Shown here piece by piece: positions 6,416 through 9,537 of a DNA stretch of 9,537 nt. Each line of letters begins with the position of its first letter. Position 1 is the first letter of the stretch. Both the position numbers and the translations under genes were made by a program. The stretch comes from Caulobacteraceae bacterium (GTDB lineage Bacteria; Pseudomonadota; Alphaproteobacteria; Caulobacterales; Caulobacteraceae), in assembly GCA_025351125.1 (NCBI GenBank), contig JANXWN010000250.1, forward strand, positions 1 to 9,537, read 5' to 3'. The notes beneath the pieces were generated by a model. That model saw nothing but the letters and a program-made list of their open reading frames with translations, was not told where the DNA came from and did not search any database.

Positions 6416-8008
6416 ATGGCCTATCAAGATCACATCATCGCAATGAGCCAACTGGTTGCCGGCAAGGACGGCGCGTGGGATGGCGTCAATCCCGAAGCCG
6501 CCGCGCGGATGCGTTTGCAAAACCGGTTTAAAACCGGCCTTGAGATCGCCCGTTACACTGCGGGCATAATGCGTAAAGACATGGCGGCCTATGACGCGGA
6601 CCCGTCCGAATACACCCAGTCGTTAGGCTGCTGGCATGGTTTCATCGGCCAGCAGAAGATGATTTCGATCAAGAAACATTTTGGCACGACGGACCGTAAA
6701 TACCTCTACTTATCCGGTTGGATGATCGCGGCTCTGCGGTCCGAGTTTGGCCCTTTGCCCGATCAATCGATGCACGAGAAGACTTCCGTGCCGGCGCTGA
6801 TCGCGGAACTCTACACATTTCTGCGCCAAGCCGACGCCCGCGAACTCAACCTGTTGTTTCGCGATCTGGACGCCGCGCGCGCCGCCGGTGAGGCAAAACG
6901 CGAACAGACGCTGCTCGACGCGGTCGACAATTTTCAGACGCATGTGGTGCCGATCATCGCCGACATCGACGCCGGGTTCGGCAACGCCGAAGCCACCTAC
7001 CTGCTGGCCAAGAAGATGATCGAAGCCGGCGCCTGCGCCCTGCAGATCGAAAACCAGGTCTCCGACGAAAAGCAGTGCGGTCACCAGGACGGCAAGGTCA
7101 CCGTGCCGCACGAGGACTTCTTGGCCAAGGTGCGCGCCTGCCGCTACGCCTTTCTGGAACTGGGTGTGGAAAACGGGATCATCGTCACCCGCACCGACTC
7201 GCTCGGGGCTGGACTTACCAAACAGATCGCCGTCAGCCACACTCCCGGCGATCTGGGCGATCAATATAACGGTTTTCTCGATTGCGAGGACGTCCCGCCG
7301 GATCAATTCATCAACGGCGATGTGTTACTTAAGCGCAACGGCAAGCTGATGCGGCCTAGGCGATTGGCCAGCAATTTGTTCCAGTTCCGCGCAGGTACCG
7401 GCGAGGACCGTTGCGTTTTGGATTCGATTGCCTCCCTGAAAAATGGCGCCGACCTGATTTGGATTGAAACGGAAAAGCCGCACGTCGCGCAAATCGCCGG
7501 CATGATGGACCGGATCCGCAAGGTCGTGCCCAGCGCCAAGTTGGTGTACAACAACTCGCCGTCGTTCAACTGGACGCTCAATTTTCGTCAGCAGGTGTTC
7601 GATGCTTGGAAGGCGGCCGGCAAGGATGTTTCAGCCTATGAGCGCGCCGCGTTAATGGACATCGGCTATGACGAAACCGCGCTGGGAATCGAAGCCGACG
7701 AGCAAATCCGCAATTTCCAGGCCGACAGTGCGCGGCGGGCGGGCATTTTTCACCATCTGATCACCCTGCCGACCTACCACACCGCGGCGCTCTCCACCGA
7801 CAATCTGGCAAGGGAATACTTCGGCTCGCAGGGCATGTTGGGCTATGTGCTGAAGGTTCAACGCGAGGAAATCCGCCAGGGTATCGCCTGCGTACGCCAC
7901 CAGAACATGTCGGGCTCGGACATCGGTGACGATCACAAAGAGTATTTCGCCGGGGAAGCGGCGCTCAAGGCCGGCGGCGTGGACAATACCATGAACCAGT
8001 TCGTCTAA
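6416..8008 (+). CDS. aceA: Isocitrate lyase, Pseudomonas-type long form
   Basis: This 530-residue cytoplasmic enzyme splits isocitrate into glyoxylate and succinate, the first step of the glyoxylate bypass needed for growth on acetate, fatty acids and other C2 units. It follows the roughly 530-residue Pseudomonas aeruginosa-type isocitrate lyase along its whole length: RMRLQNRFKTG near the start, TQSLGCWHGFIGQQK, ADIDAGFGNAEATYLLAKKM with a metal/substrate Asp near D183, the catalytic cysteine C221 in DEKQCGHQDGK, NNSPSFNWTLNFRQQ, and the closing KDNTMNQF-like end. It is clearly longer than the 434-residue E. coli form. The frame stays open upstream to 6260, but M53 of that frame (ATG 6416-6418) aligns with the family start and has GGAAG six bases upstream. 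The longer version would run through the promoter region and overlap ramB. It is probably co-transcribed with malate synthase G downstream and controlled by the divergent regulator. Confidence 0.97.
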   Translation: MAYQDHIIAMSQLVAGKDGAWDGVNPEAAARMRLQNRFKTGLEIARYTAGIMRKDMAAYDADPSEYTQSLGCWHGFIGQQKMISIKKHFGTTDRKYLYLSGWMIAALRSEFGPLPDQSMHEKTSVPALIAELYTFLRQADARELNLLFRDLDAARAAGEAKREQTLLDAVDNFQTHVVPIIADIDAGFGNAEATYLLAKKMIEAGACALQIENQVSDEKQCGHQDGKVTVPHEDFLAKVRACRYAFLELGVENGIIVTRTDSLGAGLTKQIAVSHTPGDLGDQYNGFLDCEDVPPDQFINGDVLLKRNGKLMRPRRLASNLFQFRAGTGEDRCVLDSIASLKNGADLIWIETEKPHVAQIAGMMDRIRKVVPSAKLVYNNSPSFNWTLNFRQQVFDAWKAAGKDVSAYERAALMDIGYDETALGIEADEQIRNFQADSARRAGIFHHLITLPTYHTAALSTDNLAREYFGSQGMLGYVLKVQREEIRQGIACVRHQNMSGSDIGDDHKEYFAGEAALKAGGVDNTMNQFV

Positions 8009-8046
8009 AGGCTTCCCGCCGAATAATCATCGCTGCTTCGCTTCGC

Positions 8047-8097
8047 TAGAGCACGATGATTTTAGACGGAACCGTCCAAAATCTGAATCGTGCTCTA
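8047..8097. repeat. Intergenic palindromic element, copy A
   Basis: Perfect 11-bp outer arms TAGAGCACGAT (8047-8057) and ATCGTGCTCTA (8087-8097) enclose a 12-bp inner stem, GATTTTAGACGG (8058-8069) with CCGTCCAAAATC (8072-8083). The inner stem has one A-C mismatch and a minimal loop. Three unpaired bases, TGA (8084-8086), separate inner and outer stems on the right side. It lies 38 bases after the aceA stop. Palindromes bounded by TAGAGC/GCTCTA are common intergenic repeats in alphaproteobacterial genomes as I know them. A bidirectional transcription stop or mRNA-stabilising hairpin between aceA and glcB is possible. The AAAA after the right arm gives a U-run only on the opposite strand. Confidence 0.75.
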
Positions 8098-8109
8098 AAA
8101 GCAAAAGTG

Positions 8110-8161
8110 TAGAGCCTGATTCAGCGTTTACATCTGTTACATGTAAACGCATCAGGCTCTA
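8110..8161. repeat. Intergenic palindromic element, copy B, inverted relative to copy A
   Basis: Perfect 11-bp outer arms TAGAGCCTGAT (8110-8120) and ATCAGGCTCTA (8151-8161) enclose a perfect 10-bp inner stem, GCGTTTACAT (8124-8133) with ATGTAAACGC (8141-8150), and a 7-base loop. Three unpaired bases, TCA (8121-8123), lie on the left. Read on the other strand this is the same TGA bulge, in the same place, as in copy A. So copies A and B share ends, arm length and bulge, face each other 12 bases apart, and differ in most of the inner stem. The remaining 67 bases to the glcB start hold only the glcB ribosome-binding site and no clear promoter. Confidence 0.75.
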
Positions 8162-8228
8162 GCGCGCGGTCGGCATGACGATTTGCAGTCGGCGATAAAC
8201 CGCCGCCTGGCCGCTTTAGGATACCTCG

Positions 8229-9537
8229 ATGAACATCAGCGATACCCTTTGGATCCACGACACGCTACGCGCCTTTGTGGAGGACGAACTTCTCCCCGGT
8301 ACGGACGTGTCGCCGGCTGCCTTGTGGTCCGGATTGGAACGATGTTTGGCGGACTTCACACCCCGCAATGCCGCCCTGCTGCAACGCCGCGATGACCTGC
8401 AGGAGCAGATTGACGCTTGGTGGCGGGTACGTCGGGGCAAGCCCGTGGACGTGGCCGAACAGGCCGCTTTTCTAAAGAAAATTGGTTATCTGGTCGCCGA
8501 ACCAGAACCGTTCAGCATCGGCGGGGCGGATGTCGATGCCGAAATCTCGCAATTGGCCGGTCCTCAACTCGTGGTGCCGGTATCCAACGCACGCTATGCC
8601 TTAAACGCCGCAAATGCGCGATGGGGCAGCCTCTATGACGCCCTCTATGGCACCGACGCCCTCGCGCCGACAACCACCGTCAAAGGCTATGATCCGGCCC
8701 GAGGCGCTTTGGTCGTCGCCTATGCCCGGGCTTTGCTAGACCGCACTGCTCCGCTCGCGCAGGGCTCGCACGCCGAGGCCGTGGCTTATGTTGTCACCCC
8801 CGCGGGACTTGGCGTGCGCCTGGGTGACGGCCGCGAGACGGCGCTGGCGGCGCCCGAGCAGTTTGTCGGCTTTCGCGGCGCCGCCGCGGCGCCGGTTGCG
8901 GTTTTGTTGCGCCACCACGGCCTGCATTTGGAGATCGTGATCAATCGCGCGCATGCGGTGGGTAAGGATGATCCGGCGGGTGTCGCCGACCTGATCCTCG
9001 AAGCCGCGCTCACCGTCATCCAGGATTTGGAGGATTCCGTCGCCGCCGTTGACGCGGAAGACAAGACCGCCGTTTACCGCAATTGGCTGGGCCTGATGCG
9101 CGGCGACCTCACCGCCGATTTCGCAAAAGGCGGCCACACCGAGTCTCGGCGCCTCGACGAGGATCGGCGCTATTCGAGCGTGACGGGTGAAGACGTGATC
9201 CTGCGCGGTCGCAGCTTGCTGCTGGTGCGCAATGTCGGCCACCACATGACCACCGACGCGGTCCGCTATCGGGGCGAAGCGGTGTTCGAAACCGTGCTCG
9301 ACGTCGTCATCACGGTCGCCGCGGCGCTGCACGATCGCGAAGGCGGCCGCCGCAACAGCCCCACCGGTTCGGTCTATATCGTCAAGCCGAAAATGCACGG
9401 ACCCGAGGAGGTCGCCTTGGCCGTGCGGCTGTTTGATCTTGTCGAAGACGTGCTGCAATTGCCGCGCGACACCATAAAGATCGGCATTATGGACGAGGAG
9501 CGGCGCACGAGCGTCAACCTCAAGGCCTGTGTTCACG
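8229..9537 (+). CDS. glcB: Malate synthase G, N-terminal 436 codons (runs off the window)
   Basis: This enzyme condenses glyoxylate with acetyl-CoA to malate in the cytoplasm, completing the bypass begun by isocitrate lyase. The frame is open without interruption from ATG 8229 (AGGA at 8218-8221, 7 bases upstream) to the window end. Full malate synthase G is about 720 residues, so about 60% is present. Family blocks appear in order: VEDELLPGTDV (17-27), GPQLVVPVSNARYALNAANA followed by RWGSLYDALYG, GKDDPAGVADLILEAALT, EDSVAAVDAEDK (268-279), GRSLLLVRNVGH with R334 in the place of the active-site arginine of the E. coli enzyme, TGSVYIVKPKMHGPEE, and GIMDEERRTSVNLKAC, where E423/E424 includes the probable Mg ligand. 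The Mg-binding and general-base aspartates nearer the C-terminus lie beyond the window. RNVGHHMT has His where E. coli has Leu. The 220-base gap after aceA carries two palindromes. Confidence 0.96.
   Translation, partial: MNISDTLWIHDTLRAFVEDELLPGTDVSPAALWSGLERCLADFTPRNAALLQRRDDLQEQIDAWWRVRRGKPVDVAEQAAFLKKIGYLVAEPEPFSIGGADVDAEISQLAGPQLVVPVSNARYALNAANARWGSLYDALYGTDALAPTTTVKGYDPARGALVVAYARALLDRTAPLAQGSHAEAVAYVVTPAGLGVRLGDGRETALAAPEQFVGFRGAAAAPVAVLLRHHGLHLEIVINRAHAVGKDDPAGVADLILEAALTVIQDLEDSVAAVDAEDKTAVYRNWLGLMRGDLTADFAKGGHTESRRLDEDRRYSSVTGEDVILRGRSLLLVRNVGHHMTTDAVRYRGEAVFETVLDVVITVAAALHDREGGRRNSPTGSVYIVKPKMHGPEEVALAVRLFDLVEDVLQLPRDTIKIGIMDEERRTSVNLKACVH

Noticed and set aside
8137..8146. TTACATGTAA palindrome as a second RamB site before glcB
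   Set aside because: It lies within the loop and right inner arm of palindromic element B and lacks the spacer seen at the ramB-aceA dyad; the likeness is probably chance.
8182..8189. TTTGCAGT upstream of glcB as a RamB half-site
   Set aside because: It matches only 6 of 8 bases of the recalled core and has no partner half-site at a sensible distance.
8736..9536. Long open frame antisense to malate synthase G
   Set aside because: It overlaps a well-conserved enzyme completely and its product shows no domain; long antisense frames are usual in GC-rich coding DNA.

Overview
The window looks like a chromosomal segment of a GC-rich alphaproteobacterium. The evidence is the third-position G/C bias, a RamB/ScfR-type acyl-CoA regulator divergent from isocitrate lyase, a ChoV-like ATPase, a dimethylglycine-dehydrogenase-like flavoprotein with a GcvT tail, and intergenic TAGAGC...GCTCTA palindromes. 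I cannot assign a genus. I saw no rRNA, tRNA, CRISPR array, transposase, phage gene or plasmid function.

Left part (1-4650, all minus strand, transcribed right to left). A 837-residue FAD-dependent N-methyl amine dehydrogenase/GcvT fusion (2137-4650) is followed by a choline/betaine-type ABC ATPase (1082-2137), whose start overlaps the preceding stop by one base (TAATG). Next comes a PhyH-family Fe(II)/2-oxoglutarate dioxygenase (232-1032), 49 bases further on. After a 76-base gap the 5' part of an exported, MlaC/HpnM-like protein begins (1-155, cut by the window edge). The first three genes look like one operon for uptake and oxidative demethylation of a methylated amine such as glycine betaine, dimethylglycine or a relative. 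The permease and binding protein expected beside the ATPase are not here.

Middle (4651-6415). A 209-base gap with three adjacent GC-rich hairpins separates this operon from a ramB-like regulator (4860-6272, minus strand). The regulator diverges from aceA across about 140 bases. That interval holds an AT-rich inverted repeat, TTACAAA-N5-TTTGTAA, with an extra half-site and a TTGACA hexamer. It is the best candidate for a shared operator and promoter.

Right part (6416-9537, plus strand). A Pseudomonas-type isocitrate lyase (530 residues) is followed after 220 bases by the first 436 codons of malate synthase G, which runs off the window. Together they make the complete glyoxylate bypass: isocitrate to glyoxylate plus succinate, then glyoxylate plus acetyl-CoA to malate. 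The regulator beside them belongs to a family that controls acetate or propionate use. The aceA-glcB gap contains two palindromic elements of identical architecture but different stem sequence, facing each other.

The parts with the least obvious explanation are the paired palindromes, the operator-like dyad, the lone ChoV ATPase and the PhyH dioxygenase of unknown substrate. I did not find convincing evidence of a wholly new system.
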